Source: Kallipyga massiliensis ph2 (GTDB taxonomy: Bacteria > Bacillota > Clostridia > Tissierellales > Peptoniphilaceae). Taken from it: a stretch of 64,000 bases of DNA. The stretch is taken from assembly GCF_000311985.1 (NCBI RefSeq), contig NZ_HE978585.1, positions 986,536-1,050,535 of the forward strand, written 5' to 3'. The translations under genes and the position numbers were made by a program. Below the pieces are notes generated by a model, which saw nothing but the letters and a program-made list of their open reading frames with translations, had not been told where the DNA came from and made no database searches. This document shows, in pieces, positions 53,228-62,337 of the stretch. The stretch's first letter is position 1; every line of letters starts with the position of its first letter.

Positions 53228-54154
53228 ATGAAAAAAAGTGGACAAAATTTAGACGTGGATCAGGCATTATATGGGATGGTGAAGGCAGGTTTGGTCATCA
53301 ATAATGACCGCTTTGCCCGCCGGGTTTTGCAGGAACTATCCGCCTTTCACCTCCAGGAATATGGCCGCCTCTTTTATAACAGGAAGCAAAAGAAATACGA
53401 GAGGGGGACGACCTTTGAGGAGGTCTACCAGGTTTATCGGGCTGACCGCTTTTGCAAGAACTTCCTCTTTGATTTTCTTGCGGAAATTGAGGTCCAGGTT
53501 CGAATGGTCCTGGCCCAGGTTCACCAGGAGGCCTATGGAAATTTCGGTTACCTGAAGGCAGAAAATTTTGATCTGCCCCAATACCACGCCGCCTTCCTCA
53601 ACGACATCCATCAGGAGGCCGATCGAGGAAATGAGCCCTTCGTCAGCCACGCCAAGCGGGCCTATGGTGAGAATTTTCCTCTTTATATCGCTGTGGAGCT
53701 ATTGACCTTTGGGGACCTGGCCCAACTTTACCGAAACTTCCTTCCCAAGGAAAAGGACAGGGTAGCCCTCTTTTACGGCATGGATAACAGCGAGGCACTC
53801 TACTCCTACATCCACTCCCTGACCTTCATCCGCAACACCTGTGCCCACCATGGCCGCCTGTCCAACCGGTCTTTTCCGGACGCCTGCACCATCTTGGAGG
53901 AGGACCGGAAAAAAATGGAGGATGAGGATCCCGAATTCACCATTGATCCCCGAGGGCTCTTTGCCAACATCCTGGCCATGTGCCACCTCCTCGAGCAAAG
54001 AAAGGCTGCCGCCCTGATCGAAAACTTTGACAAGCTCTTCCGGTCCTATCCGGACTTTTCCCCGGACTGGATGGGCTTCCCCCCATCATGGAAAAAGGTC
54101 CTTCTTTCCATTAACCAAGACATTGACCCGGATGGTCAAGAGGAAGAATCCTGA
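53228..54154 (+). CDS. Abi_2 (AbiD/AbiF-type) HEPN-like abortive infection protein
   Basis: 308 residues. Family features: [20 protein letters not shown] near the N-terminus, [20 protein letters not shown], and the HEPN-type RNase motif Arg202-Asn-x3-His207 in [15 protein letters not shown]. Such proteins abort phage infection by cutting RNA. The ATG at 53228 has AAGGGAGGA upstream. Base composition matches the chromosome, and the gene lies 11 bases before fhs, so it shares a transcript with folate genes, an unusual setting for a defence toxin. Confidence 0.85.
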   Translation: MKKSGQNLDVDQALYGMVKAGLVINNDRFARRVLQELSAFHLQEYGRLFYNRKQKKYERGTTFEEVYQVYRADRFCKNFLFDFLAEIEVQVRMVLAQVHQEAYGNFGYLKAENFDLPQYHAAFLNDIHQEADRGNEPFVSHAKRAYGENFPLYIAVELLTFGDLAQLYRNFLPKEKDRVALFYGMDNSEALYSYIHSLTFIRNTCAHHGRLSNRSFPDACTILEEDRKKMEDEDPEFTIDPRGLFANILAMCHLLEQRKAAALIENFDKLFRSYPDFSPDWMGFPPSWKKVLLSINQDIDPDGQEEES

Positions 54155-54165
54155 AAGGAGACAAG

Positions 54166-55845
54166 ATGAAAACGGATATTGAGCTTGCCCAGGAGGCCAA
54201 AAGCCTCCCCATTCAAGAGATCGCGGACGGTCTGGGAATCCCGGCCCAAGCCCTCAACCCCTATGGCCAGGACAAGGCCAAGGTGTCCCACCAGCTATTG
54301 AAAGACTGGGCGGATAAAAAAGACGGGAAGATGGTCCTGGTGACGGCCCTCCATCCCACCCCCTACGGGGAAGGCAAGACGACCGTTTCCGTGGGTCTGG
54401 CTGACGGCCTGTCCAAAATCGGAAAGAAGGCCATGTTGGCCCTCCGTGAGCCTTCCTTAGGCCCCATCTTCGGAATTAAGGGGGGCGCCGCCGGGGGCGG
54501 ACACTCCCAAGTCGTTCCTATGGAGGATATCAACCTCCACTTCACCGGAGACTTCCACGCCATCTCCGCGGCCAACAACCTCCTGGCTGCTTTGATTGAC
54601 AACCACATCCACCAGGGCAATGCTCTGGGAATCGACCCCACCCGGATCACCTGGAAGCGTTGCATTGACATGAATGACCGGGCCCTCCGCAATATCGTAG
54701 TCGGCCTGGGCGGTGCCAGCCAGGGGACCCCTCGTGAGGACCACTATGACATCGTCGCCGCCTCTGAAATCATGGCCATCATCTGCCTGGCCCAGGACCT
54801 GGATGACCTTAAAGACCGCCTGAGCCGGATCGTGATCGGCCAGTCCTATGACAAGAAGTATGTGACTGCCGGAGACCTCCAGGCACAGGGAGCCATGGCC
54901 CTCCTCCTCAAGGACGTCCTGGATCCCAACCTGGTCCAGACCATCGAAAACACCCCGGCCTTTGTCCATGGCGGCCCCTTCGCCAACATCGCCCACGGCT
55001 GCAACACCCTGACCGCCACCAAGCTGGGCCGGAAGCTGGCGGACTACCTGGTCACAGAAGCCGGCTTCGGCTCTGACTTGGGCGCAGAGAAATTTATCGA
55101 CATTAAATGCCGGTTCGGCCAAATGAAACCGGATGCCGTTGTCCTGGTCGCCACCATCCGGGCCCTGACCCACCACGGCGGTCGGGTCAAGGGGGAGGAA
55201 TATACTCCGGAAGACCTTCTGGCTTTTGAAGAAAAGGGACTGGACAACCTCTTCCGCCACATCGATAACCTGGAAAATGTCTTCCACCTCCCTGTCGTCG
55301 TCGCCATCAACAAGTTCATCACCGATACCGATGAGGAAATCGCACTTTTGGAAAACAAGCTGGATGAAAAGAATGTTCCCTATGCACTTTCCGAAGGTTG
55401 GGAAAAGGGCGGCGAGGGCTGCATGGACCTGGCCCAAAAAGTCGTCCAGGTAGCTGACCGGCCCAGCGAGGACTTCTCCTTTGCTTATGACGTGGACCAG
55501 CCCATCAAAGATAAGATGGATGCCATTGCCAAGAAGATTTACCGGGCCTCCGGCGTCAGCTATACTAAGGAAGCCAACCGGATGATCAAGAAGCTGGAAA
55601 AAGAAGGCTATGGAAACCTCCCCATCTGCGTGGCCAAGACCCAATACTCCTTCTCCGATGACCAGACTAAGCTCAATGCGCCGGAGGACTTCAAGATCAC
55701 CATCCGTGAGGTCCGCCTATCGGCCGGAGCCGGCTTTATCGTTATGCTGACCGGGGCCGTCATGACCATGCCGGGCCTGGGCAAGGAACCCGCCGCCCTC
55801 CGGATGGATGTGGATGAAGAGGGAACCATCAAGGGCCTCTTCTAG
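54166..55845 (+). CDS. fhs: Formate-tetrahydrofolate ligase
   Basis: ATP-dependent synthesis of 10-formyl-THF from formate. 559 residues, full family length: P-loop [42 protein letters not shown] and the C-terminal [28 protein letters not shown] precedes the ATG. It supplies one-carbon units for purines and formyl-Met, or serves an acetogenic or glycine pathway; no other Wood-Ljungdahl gene is in view. folC follows 30 bases later. Confidence 0.97.
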   Translation: MKTDIELAQEAKSLPIQEIADGLGIPAQALNPYGQDKAKVSHQLLKDWADKKDGKMVLVTALHPTPYGEGKTTVSVGLADGLSKIGKKAMLALREPSLGPIFGIKGGAAGGGHSQVVPMEDINLHFTGDFHAISAANNLLAALIDNHIHQGNALGIDPTRITWKRCIDMNDRALRNIVVGLGGASQGTPREDHYDIVAASEIMAIICLAQDLDDLKDRLSRIVIGQSYDKKYVTAGDLQAQGAMALLLKDVLDPNLVQTIENTPAFVHGGPFANIAHGCNTLTATKLGRKLADYLVTEAGFGSDLGAEKFIDIKCRFGQMKPDAVVLVATIRALTHHGGRVKGEEYTPEDLLAFEEKGLDNLFRHIDNLENVFHLPVVVAINKFITDTDEEIALLENKLDEKNVPYALSEGWEKGGEGCMDLAQKVVQVADRPSEDFSFAYDVDQPIKDKMDAIAKKIYRASGVSYTKEANRMIKKLEKEGYGNLPICVAKTQYSFSDDQTKLNAPEDFKITIREVRLSAGAGFIVMLTGAVMTMPGLGKEPAALRMDVDEEGTIKGLF

Positions 55846-55875
55846 CTTTTAATGAGTAGATAGGTTGAACAAACC

Positions 55876-57165
55876 ATGAGAGATCCAAAGAACTGGAACG
55901 AAAAACAAAGGGAAGTGGATCAATGGCTCTCCGCTCTGGGACATCCGGAGCGGGGGCCTCTTTTTCTGTATGTTGTGGGGACCAATGGGAAGGGGTCAAC
56001 GGGGCGGGCTTTGGCCCGGGCCCTGGGCGACCTAACCGGCCTAAAGGTCGGCCACTTCCTTTCACCCCACATCCACAAGTACAATGAGCGGATCATGATG
56101 GGGGAGGACCCCATCGACGATCAGAGGCTGGAGGAGGTCCAGGAGGAGGTCAACAGGGCGGAAAGGGAAAACCATCTTCCGCCCCTCCCTTACTTCATCC
56201 ACTCTTTTGTCGAGGCCATGGTGGCCTTCAAGGACCTTAAGATTGCCGTCATCGAGGCGGGGATCGGGGCTCTGGAGGACGTCACCAACATCCTCCCCTT
56301 CGAGGCTGTCCTCCTGACCACTATGTCATTGGACCACACCAACGTCCTGGGCCACCGCCTTGAGGACATCGCCTTCCAGAAGGCATCGGCCGTCATTCCC
56401 GGAAAAACCCTCTTTTCCACCAACCAGGCCCCTGAGGCCCGGAAGGTGATCGAAGACCTGGCCCGGAAGGCCGGGAGCCCGGTCCTCTTCTTTGATCCGG
56501 CCTGGGTCAAGGAGGTCAGGGTGGATTTTCAAGAGGAGGAGGTCCCCTCGGATGCCGGCCTCTGGACCATGACCTTCCATTATGACCATGGCTGGCTGTC
56601 CGGATCCTACCGGTCCCGCATGGTGGGCCTCCACCAGGTCCAGAACTTGGGTTCAGCCCTTTCAGCCATGGAAGTCCTCATGGACCCCGACCGTGAGGAA
56701 TTTGCCCCCCTCCACGCCTTCTTCCTTTCCGGGGACCGGGCCTGGATCAAGGAGAGGATTCGAGAAAGCCTGGCCAAGGTCTACCTGCCGGGCCGCTTGG
56801 AGCTTCTGAGCCGGGACCCCTTTATCCTCATTGACGGGGCCCACAATGATCAGGCCATCTCCCTCCTGATGGACAACTTGACCTGGTTGGGACTGACTAA
56901 GGGAGGAAAGTGGGGTCCGCCTGCCCTGGTCTACGGGACCCATGATGATAAGGTGTCGGATAGGATGAGGGAGAGGATCTTCCACTTCGTCGATGCCAGC
57001 TATCCTGTGGAGGTGGAAGAGGTCAGCGATGAGGACCGGGTACGGGAGGTGGGAGAGGCCATCGTCCAGGCCCTGGCGGACAAGCCCCGTCGGCCCATCC
57101 TAGTGGCCGGATCCCTCTACCTCCTCGACGGGGCCAGCCACTACCTGGCCCAAGAGAGAAAATAG
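55876..57165 (+). CDS. folC: Folylpolyglutamate synthase/dihydrofolate synthase
   Basis: Adds glutamates to folates (Mur ligase family). 429 residues: P-loop GTNGKGSTGRALARAL, SPHIHKYNERIM, EAGIGALEDVTN, TTMSLDHTNVLG and the C-terminal IDGAHNDQAI. Co-transcribed with fhs, giving a compact folate unit. The Shine-Dalgarno is weak (no purine-rich run close to the ATG), but the start MRDPKNWNEKQREVDQWL fits the family. Confidence 0.94.
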   Translation: MRDPKNWNEKQREVDQWLSALGHPERGPLFLYVVGTNGKGSTGRALARALGDLTGLKVGHFLSPHIHKYNERIMMGEDPIDDQRLEEVQEEVNRAERENHLPPLPYFIHSFVEAMVAFKDLKIAVIEAGIGALEDVTNILPFEAVLLTTMSLDHTNVLGHRLEDIAFQKASAVIPGKTLFSTNQAPEARKVIEDLARKAGSPVLFFDPAWVKEVRVDFQEEEVPSDAGLWTMTFHYDHGWLSGSYRSRMVGLHQVQNLGSALSAMEVLMDPDREEFAPLHAFFLSGDRAWIKERIRESLAKVYLPGRLELLSRDPFILIDGAHNDQAISLLMDNLTWLGLTKGGKWGPPALVYGTHDDKVSDRMRERIFHFVDASYPVEVEEVSDEDRVREVGEAIVQALADKPRRPILVAGSLYLLDGASHYLAQERK

Positions 57166-57168
57166 AAT

Positions 57169-57208
57169 GAAAAAAAGCGGTGTCAATTTTTTTGACACCG
57201 CTTTTTTT
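57169..57208. terminator. Bidirectional terminator between folC and lexA
   Basis: AAAAAAAGCGGTGTCA and TGACACCGCTTTTTTT: a symmetrical stem with A and T tails. Confidence 0.94.
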
Positions 57209-57220
57209 GGATGAAGGAAT

Positions 57221-57865
57221 TTAGTAGAGCCGGTAGAGTCCGGACACGATCCCCAGGATCCGGCAGTCCTTGACCAGGATGGGGTCCATGGAGGCATTCT
57301 CCGGTCGGAGCTCGATATGGTCCTTATGCTGATAATAGGTCTTTACGGTAGCCGAATCCTCAATTAAGGCGACGACCTGCTGGCCATTTCGGGCATAATC
57401 CTGTTTTCGGACGATGACGTGGTCCCCATCATAGATCCCGGCTTCAATCATGGATTCCCCATGAATCTCCAGGATAAAATAGTCTGCCCCGTCATTGTGG
57501 AAGAAGCTGGAGGGAAGGGGGATGGACTCCTCAACGTGGTCATCCGCATAGATGGGGGCTCCAGCGGCTACCGGGCCGAAGACGGGGATATCGAAGACGT
57601 CATCTCGAATGTTGTAAGAGGAGGTCAGTCGATTGGACTGATCACCATCAGGAACCCGGATAATTTGTAGGGACCGGTAGGAGTTTCGGTCCATGGAGAG
57701 GACTTTTTTCTCGATCAGGGCATGGACATCGGCGGAAACGGTGGAGGTGGAGGGGATGCCGACCGCACTTCCAATTTCCCGGTAGGAAGGAGGATAGCCG
57801 TTTTCATCCAAATAGTCGGCAATATATTGAAAAACATTTCTTCTCCGCTCCTCTGTCTTGGTCAT
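57221..57865 (-). CDS. lexA: SOS repressor LexA
   Basis: 214 residues: N-terminal winged HTH (FQYIADYLDENGYPPSYREI, PSTSTVSADVHAL) and a C-terminal S24 autoprotease with cleavage site Ala101-Gly102 (VAAGAP), nucleophile Ser138 (GESMIEAG) and Lys175 (SATVKTYY). RecA-stimulated self-cleavage would induce the SOS regulon. A candidate own operator lies just downstream of the -10 element. Confidence 0.96.
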   Translation of the reverse strand: MTKTEERRRNVFQYIADYLDENGYPPSYREIGSAVGIPSTSTVSADVHALIEKKVLSMDRNSYRSLQIIRVPDGDQSNRLTSSYNIRDDVFDIPVFGPVAAGAPIYADDHVEESIPLPSSFFHNDGADYFILEIHGESMIEAGIYDGDHVIVRKQDYARNGQQVVALIEDSATVKTYYQHKDHIELRPENASMDPILVKDCRILGIVSGLYRLY

Positions 57866-57925
57866 GACCTCTCCTTTCCGGGATCCCTTGGTTTAGCGTT
57901 CCATCAATCAGCAAATTCATAAAAA

Positions 57926-57950
57926 GAATAATTGTTCTTTTTTTATTATA
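57926..57950 (-). promoter_or_regulatory. lexA promoter with candidate LexA box
   Basis: On the minus strand: -10 TATAAT (57945-57950) followed by GAAC-AATT-ATTC (57926-57937), one mismatch from the Gram-positive SOS box core GAAC-N4-GTTC. The -35 region is weak. Position over the start region fits autorepression. Confidence 0.6.
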
Positions 57951-58077
57951 CAATGAAAAAACTCAAAGGGAAAGACCCTTTCCTGCAATTTGTAGAGTAA
58001 AGAAGGGGAAAAGGGGTAAATAGAGGAAGAAAGCAAAAGTCATTGCTTTATATGCGATCGAAATAGAGGAGGAAAAA

Positions 58078-58449
58078 ATGATCAAATTCTTTCATTGTGA
58101 GAAATGCGGTTCTTTAGTCGTTAAAGTCAACGATGCCCATTGCAATCCCGTCTGCTGTGGACAGGATATGGTCGAGCTCAAAGCCAATACCGTCGATGCT
58201 GCCCAGGAGAAGCACGTTCCCGCCATCAGCCGTGACGGTAACAAGGTTCATGTTGAAGTCGGCTCCACCCTCCACCCCATGGAAGAGGACCACTACATTG
58301 AATTCATCGCCGTCGTTCAGGGTGATATGGTCCAGCTCCAGACCCTCCAGCCGGGTCAAGAGCCTAAGGCAGACTTCCTGGTCCAGGATGGCCCGGTTGT
58401 TGCCTATGAGTTCTGCAACAAGCACGGACTTTGGAAGGCTGAAGCCTAA
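58078..58449 (+). CDS. dfx: Desulfoferrodoxin (2Fe superoxide reductase)
   Basis: Reduces superoxide to H2O2 in anaerobes. 123 residues. Centre I Cys set: Cys7, Cys10, Cys26, Cys27 (CEKC, CNPVCC). Centre II: Glu44-Lys45-His46, His66, His72, Cys113 and His116 (EKHVPAI, LHPMEEDHYIEF, CNKHGLW). GAGGAGG precedes the ATG. With rubrerythrin it forms the oxidative-stress path. Divergent from lexA; 128 bases separate it from the LexA-box region. Confidence 0.97.
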   Translation: MIKFFHCEKCGSLVVKVNDAHCNPVCCGQDMVELKANTVDAAQEKHVPAISRDGNKVHVEVGSTLHPMEEDHYIEFIAVVQGDMVQLQTLQPGQEPKADFLVQDGPVVAYEFCNKHGLWKAEA

Positions 58450-58464
58450 GTTCATCCAAGAATA

Positions 58465-58513
58465 AAAAGGCTGTGTCAGAGTGACAATCTCGCTCTGGCA
58501 CAGCCTTTTTTTT
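58465..58513. terminator. Bidirectional terminator between dfx and the vWA gene
   Basis: AAAAAGGCTGTGTCAGAG and CTCTGGCACAGCCTTTTTTT around an 11-base loop. Confidence 0.92.
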
Positions 58514-58536
58514 GTGGGAATACTGGTAGCCTTGGC

Positions 58537-60387
58537 TCAACGGAGTTCCCGGATCTGGTCTTGGAGGAGGCCGGCTACAATCTCCGCAAAGCGGTCGATG
58601 TCTTTGATATAGGCCAGGCCATGGCCATAGATCTTCTTGGCGGCGGCCAGGTCTTCCTCCAGTCCGGTGAACAGGCCGAAGACAGCCACCCGGTCGGCCC
58701 GGATCAGGCGGACTTGCTCCGCGCTATCCTGGATGGCCCGCTCTTCCTTATAGGACTTCCGGGGGTCAAAGGAGTGGACGTTGATCCCCACCCTCTGGTC
58801 CAGGGGTTTACCGTCGGAGAGGACGATGAGGACGTTCTTGGCCTGTCCCCTCCGCATCATCCCGGCCTTAACCAAGCGGAGGGCAAAGCCGTCCCGGTTG
58901 GCGGCATCCGGGAAGTAGGAGAGGACCTCGTGGGGGTCGGTCCGGTCTCCGTAGTCGTGGAAGAGTTTAAGGATGGTATAGCCCTGCTGGCTCTGGAAGG
59001 AGGTCACCCGGAAGGGGATCTTGACCCTTTGGAGGGCCTGGACCAGGATGTAGGCCTGGGTAGCCACCCTCTCCTTCCGGTCCAGTTGGGAGGCTGAGGA
59101 ATCCAAAAGGATGTCCACGATGAGTTCACCGGGTTCATCCTGGCTGGGGTTGAAGAAGACCTTGTTGTCTGAGAGGACCGGGGTCCTCCAGACGATAGCC
59201 CCATCCAGCCGCCCATGGTCCTCATAGATCGTTCCTTGGGCGACCTCGTCCTTGATGGCTGACCGGAGCTTTTCGGTCAATATCGTAATCGCCCGGTGGA
59301 CCTGCCGATGGTTATTTCTGATATAGGCCTCATTGTCAATCCTGGCCCGCCGCATGAGTCGCTGGCGGTAGGAGAGGCTATCCCCGCCCTCCTTGTTGAG
59401 TTCGGGGTGCCAATAGAGGGACTCCTCGGGTACGGGGTCTTCCTCCATCTGGTCCAGGGCTTCCCGGATTTCCTGGGAATCAAAGGAAAAGCCTCGGGTC
59501 ATGAGGAAGTGCTGGTCCTTATGGATGCCCTGGGCGGCCTCTTTCAGGATATGGGCCTCTTCCCGGGGGTCAAGGATGGGGGGGCCGTAATTCTTCTCCA
59601 TGAACCGGCGGACCTCGCTCTTGGGCTGGACGGAGGAGGATGAGGGATCCTTGCCGTCATAGGATTTTTCGGATTGGTCCAAAAAGATATTCTCATTGAA
59701 CTCCGCCGAGACCACGTTCATCTGTCGGAAGACTTCTTCATCAGTAATAAAGTCCAGGGATTCCCTTTTATGGTTGGCCTTTTCGGGAGCCAGGACCTTC
59801 TCCTTGAGCTTGTCCTTTTGCTTGAGGGTGGGGTTGAAGTGGAAGTTGGTCTTCAGGATCTTCTGCATGCCTTCAATGAAGTCCGGGGTGGAGAGGTCGG
59901 AGAGGGACTCTAGATCGTTGAGGAGTCGGAGGGTCAGGGGGTTGATTTTGGGCACCTGACCCAGGACCCGCTGGCCGTGGGCCATATCCAGGAGTTCGAT
60001 CTCATCGGCCGGGGCGATCCGCCGAAATTGGTCCAGGCGGTCCTGCCAATAGCGCCTCCGGTAGTGTTCAAAAACGGGACGTGAGGCCACTAGCCTTTCC
60101 CCGGCTCCCTTCTCCAGGGGGTAGGCCATCATGCGGACAAAAACCCCGCCCTCAGAGACCTCCTCCATAAGGTAGGAAACGTAGGCGGACAGGCGGTCCA
60201 TGTCGTGGTGGGCCTGGAGGATTCCCAAAAGACCGTTTTGGTAAAAGAAATGGTCTTCCGGGGGGAGGGGCCGATCCCGGTCGAAGATCTTCTGGACCCG
60301 GCGGGGAAGGGGCCGGGTATAGTCCTCAGCCAGGTTCCACTGGACGTTGAGGGCCCGGCGGGCCCGGTCCTCCTCCAGCCTAGGCAA
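58537..60387 (-). CDS. vWA-domain protein, CobT/NorD-like partner of the MoxR ATPase
   Basis: About 616 residues. The C-terminal third is a von Willebrand A domain with a MIDAS DxSxS set in LLDSSASQLDR, preceded by a long helical region as in cobaltochelatase CobT and NorD activation proteins. Such proteins work with MoxR AAA+ ATPases in metal insertion or complex assembly. I chose TTG 60387 (GGGAG eight bases upstream, overlap of eight bases with the ATPase gene); the ATG at 60462 would add 25 low-complexity residues within the ATPase gene. Target unknown. Confidence 0.82.
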   Translation of the reverse strand: MPRLEEDRARRALNVQWNLAEDYTRPLPRRVQKIFDRDRPLPPEDHFFYQNGLLGILQAHHDMDRLSAYVSYLMEEVSEGGVFVRMMAYPLEKGAGERLVASRPVFEHYRRRYWQDRLDQFRRIAPADEIELLDMAHGQRVLGQVPKINPLTLRLLNDLESLSDLSTPDFIEGMQKILKTNFHFNPTLKQKDKLKEKVLAPEKANHKRESLDFITDEEVFRQMNVVSAEFNENIFLDQSEKSYDGKDPSSSSVQPKSEVRRFMEKNYGPPILDPREEAHILKEAAQGIHKDQHFLMTRGFSFDSQEIREALDQMEEDPVPEESLYWHPELNKEGGDSLSYRQRLMRRARIDNEAYIRNNHRQVHRAITILTEKLRSAIKDEVAQGTIYEDHGRLDGAIVWRTPVLSDNKVFFNPSQDEPGELIVDILLDSSASQLDRKERVATQAYILVQALQRVKIPFRVTSFQSQQGYTILKLFHDYGDRTDPHEVLSYFPDAANRDGFALRLVKAGMMRRGQAKNVLIVLSDGKPLDQRVGINVHSFDPRKSYKEERAIQDSAEQVRLIRADRVAVFGLFTGLEEDLAAAKKIYGHGLAYIKDIDRFAEIVAGLLQDQIRELR

Positions 60388-61297
60388 AGAGGTCACTCCC
60401 GGACAAGGTCTTGGGGATCCGAAGGGCGATGGCATCCCGGACCAGGTCCTTTTCAAAGGCATCGAAGGACTTGTTGACCAGGCCCATCTCCAGGGCCCGG
60501 TAGGGGGGAAGACCCAGCCTCATGAGCTTGATAGAAGCCAGGAGGCCCCGGAGGTCGACCGGCTTGGAAGAAATTTCCGCATTCTCGCTCTTGATGACCA
60601 GGTCGTGGAAGAGGCCGGCCAGCTGGTCCTTCCATTCTTCCGCCAGGTCCGGATAGATGCCGGAAAGGAGGGCTTTGAGCTCATCATTAGTGATGGGGGG
60701 GACCTGGATGATGAGGAAGCGGGAGGCCAGGGCTTCGTTGAGCTCCCGGGTTCCGATGTAGCCATAGTTCATGGTGGCGATGAAGCGGGTCTCCGGCCGG
60801 AGGTCGAAGCGGTCATAGCCCGGCAGGTCGATGGACCGGCGGTAGTCCAAGGCCTGGTGGAGGACAGCCACTGCATCATTCCTTGCCATGTTGATTTCAT
60901 CCAGGATCCCGAAGCCTCCGTGGAGGGCAGCTTCCAGGATAGGCCCCTTCCGGTATTGGACCTCGCCGTTCTTGAAGGTGTCGGTCCCGATGAGGGAATT
61001 GGCATCGGTATTGACGTGAAAATTGACCGTCCATGCCGGCCGGGCAAAGAGATAGGCCAGGTTTTCCGCCAGGACGTTTTTTCCCGTAGCCTTTGGTCCG
61101 GTCAAAAGGAGGTTTTCTCCGGCCAAAAGGCCGGCAATGGCATCCTCCCAGACTCTTTTTCCATAATAAAAGAACTCCGGCCGGTTCCACCTTCCCCGGT
61201 CCTCTTCGGCCAGAGGGTACGCCTCCGTAAAGGCTTGGACCCGGTCCAGCAGGCCCCGGTCCACCCCTTCTTTTTTCAGTGCATCAAATAGTGTCAT
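60380..61297 (-). CDS. MoxR-family AAA+ ATPase
   Basis: 305 residues: Walker A TGPKATGKN, Walker B GFGILDEINMA, sensor 1 ATMNYG and arginine finger region ALASRF. MoxR proteins act with vWA partners as chaperones that insert cofactors or activate complexes. Paired with the vWA gene by a short overlap. ATG 61297 has GGAGGA upstream on the minus strand. No norQ/norB, cobN or methanol dehydrogenase genes are nearby, so the client is unknown. Confidence 0.92.
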   Translation of the reverse strand: MTLFDALKKEGVDRGLLDRVQAFTEAYPLAEEDRGRWNRPEFFYYGKRVWEDAIAGLLAGENLLLTGPKATGKNVLAENLAYLFARPAWTVNFHVNTDANSLIGTDTFKNGEVQYRKGPILEAALHGGFGILDEINMARNDAVAVLHQALDYRRSIDLPGYDRFDLRPETRFIATMNYGYIGTRELNEALASRFLIIQVPPITNDELKALLSGIYPDLAEEWKDQLAGLFHDLVIKSENAEISSKPVDLRGLLASIKLMRLGLPPYRALEMGLVNKSFDAFEKDLVRDAIALRIPKTLSGSDLFA

Positions 61298-61332
61298 CCT
61301 TCCTCCGTCTCAAAATCCATTAAAGAGCAAAA

Positions 61333-61357
61333 GAACCGGCCTGGATGACCAGGTCGG
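61333..61357 (-). terminator. Terminator after the DUF6465 gene (minus strand)
   Basis: On the minus strand: CCGACCTGG-TCAT-CCAGGCCGG with one mismatch, then TTCTTTT. Confidence 0.55.
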
Positions 61358-61383
61358 CTCATTGCCTATTTCTTGTTATAGAC

Positions 61384-61584
61384 TTAAAATTCAATCCGTC
61401 CCTTTTGCTCATCATCATTGATGGAATAGTAGGCACAGCATTCTTCCGGCTTCACATAGATATCCAGGGTTTTGATCTCCCCGATTTTTCTTCCGGATTG
61501 TTTCCAATAGTCCTTGGCTTGATTAATAAGGTCGCTATCCAAGACATTGTGTCCCTGATACTGGATCTCAACTTTTGATTTCAT
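61384..61584 (-). CDS. DUF6465 family small protein
   Basis: 66 residues, complete. The pattern VEIQYQGHNV, AKDYWKQSGRKIGEIKTLDI, YVKPEECCAYYSIN matches the DUF6465 family of small Firmicute proteins; function unknown. CAGGAGGAT precedes the ATG on the minus strand. It has its own terminator and is separate from the MoxR pair. Confidence 0.8.
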   Translation of the reverse strand: MKSKVEIQYQGHNVLDSDLINQAKDYWKQSGRKIGEIKTLDIYVKPEECCAYYSINDDEQKGRIEF

Positions 61585-61766
61585 CCTATCCTCCTGAAAA
61601 ACATAGCTCTGAGATGGTTGATCAAATTTCTGGCATTATTCTATAACATAAAAAAACTTTTTACAAAAGAAATGGCTTGAAATAGCGTTTTCATGAGGAT
61701 TTTTTGTAATATGAGGGCAAATCAAGTAGAATTTTAAAAGGTTTTTCTTTATTGCTAGGGGGGAAA

Positions 61767-62327
61767 ATGACATTTCTTGACTTATTAATAATTGCCGTGG
61801 GGGTATCCATGGATGCCTTTTCTGTGGCCATATGCAAGGGGCTTTCTTTGCCCCATGCAAAACTCAAAGAGGCACTGACGGTCGGCTTATATTTTGGCCT
61901 CTTTCAGGCTATTATGCCCTTGATCGGCTACTTTGCCGGATCGGCTTTTGCCCACGTTATCCAGGCCTGGGACCACTGGATCGCCTTTGTCCTATTGGCT
62001 ATCCTTGGGATCCAGATGGTCCGGGAAGGGGTTCAGCCCGAAGCCTGCCCCGTCGGCGGGATCCGCTTCCGGGAGATGATCCCCCTGGCCCTGGCTACCT
62101 CGATCGATGCTCTCGCGGTGGGGGTCACCCTGGCCTTTCTTAATGTTTCCATCTTTTCTACCGTATCTTTTATTGGCCTGGCCACCTTTGCTTTTTCCGC
62201 CATCGGCGTCTATATTGGCCGCTTCTTCGGTTCCCGCTTCCAGGGCCCTGCCCAGGTTTTCGGGGGCCTTGTCCTCATGGGGATGGGTCTGAAAATCCTC
62301 CTCGAACATACCGGCATCATCGGCTAG
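61767..62327 (+). CDS. mntP: Manganese efflux pump MntP
   Basis: 186 residues, six membrane helices in two repeated halves, each with the family Asp motif (GVSMDAFSVAICKGL; ATSIDALAVGVTLAFL). Exports Mn2+. ATG 61767 has GGGGGGA upstream; the TTG at 61752 would add five residues. No yybP-ykoY manganese riboswitch was recognised in the 180-base upstream stretch. rlmD follows after ten bases. Confidence 0.92.
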   Translation: MTFLDLLIIAVGVSMDAFSVAICKGLSLPHAKLKEALTVGLYFGLFQAIMPLIGYFAGSAFAHVIQAWDHWIAFVLLAILGIQMVREGVQPEACPVGGIRFREMIPLALATSIDALAVGVTLAFLNVSIFSTVSFIGLATFAFSAIGVYIGRFFGSRFQGPAQVFGGLVLMGMGLKILLEHTGIIG

Positions 62328-62337
62328 GAGGCGATCC

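Noticed and set aside
54457..55644. 395-codon open frame antisense to fhs
   Set aside because: Shadow of a highly conserved gene; no protein features.
60347..61291. 314-codon open frame antisense to the MoxR gene
   Set aside because: Shadow; the MoxR frame has Walker A, Walker B and sensor motifs.
61585..61766. Manganese (yybP-ykoY) riboswitch before mntP
   Set aside because: I looked for the conserved GGGGAGUA-type and paired elements and saw none; the stretch is AT-rich and featureless apart from the ribosome binding site.
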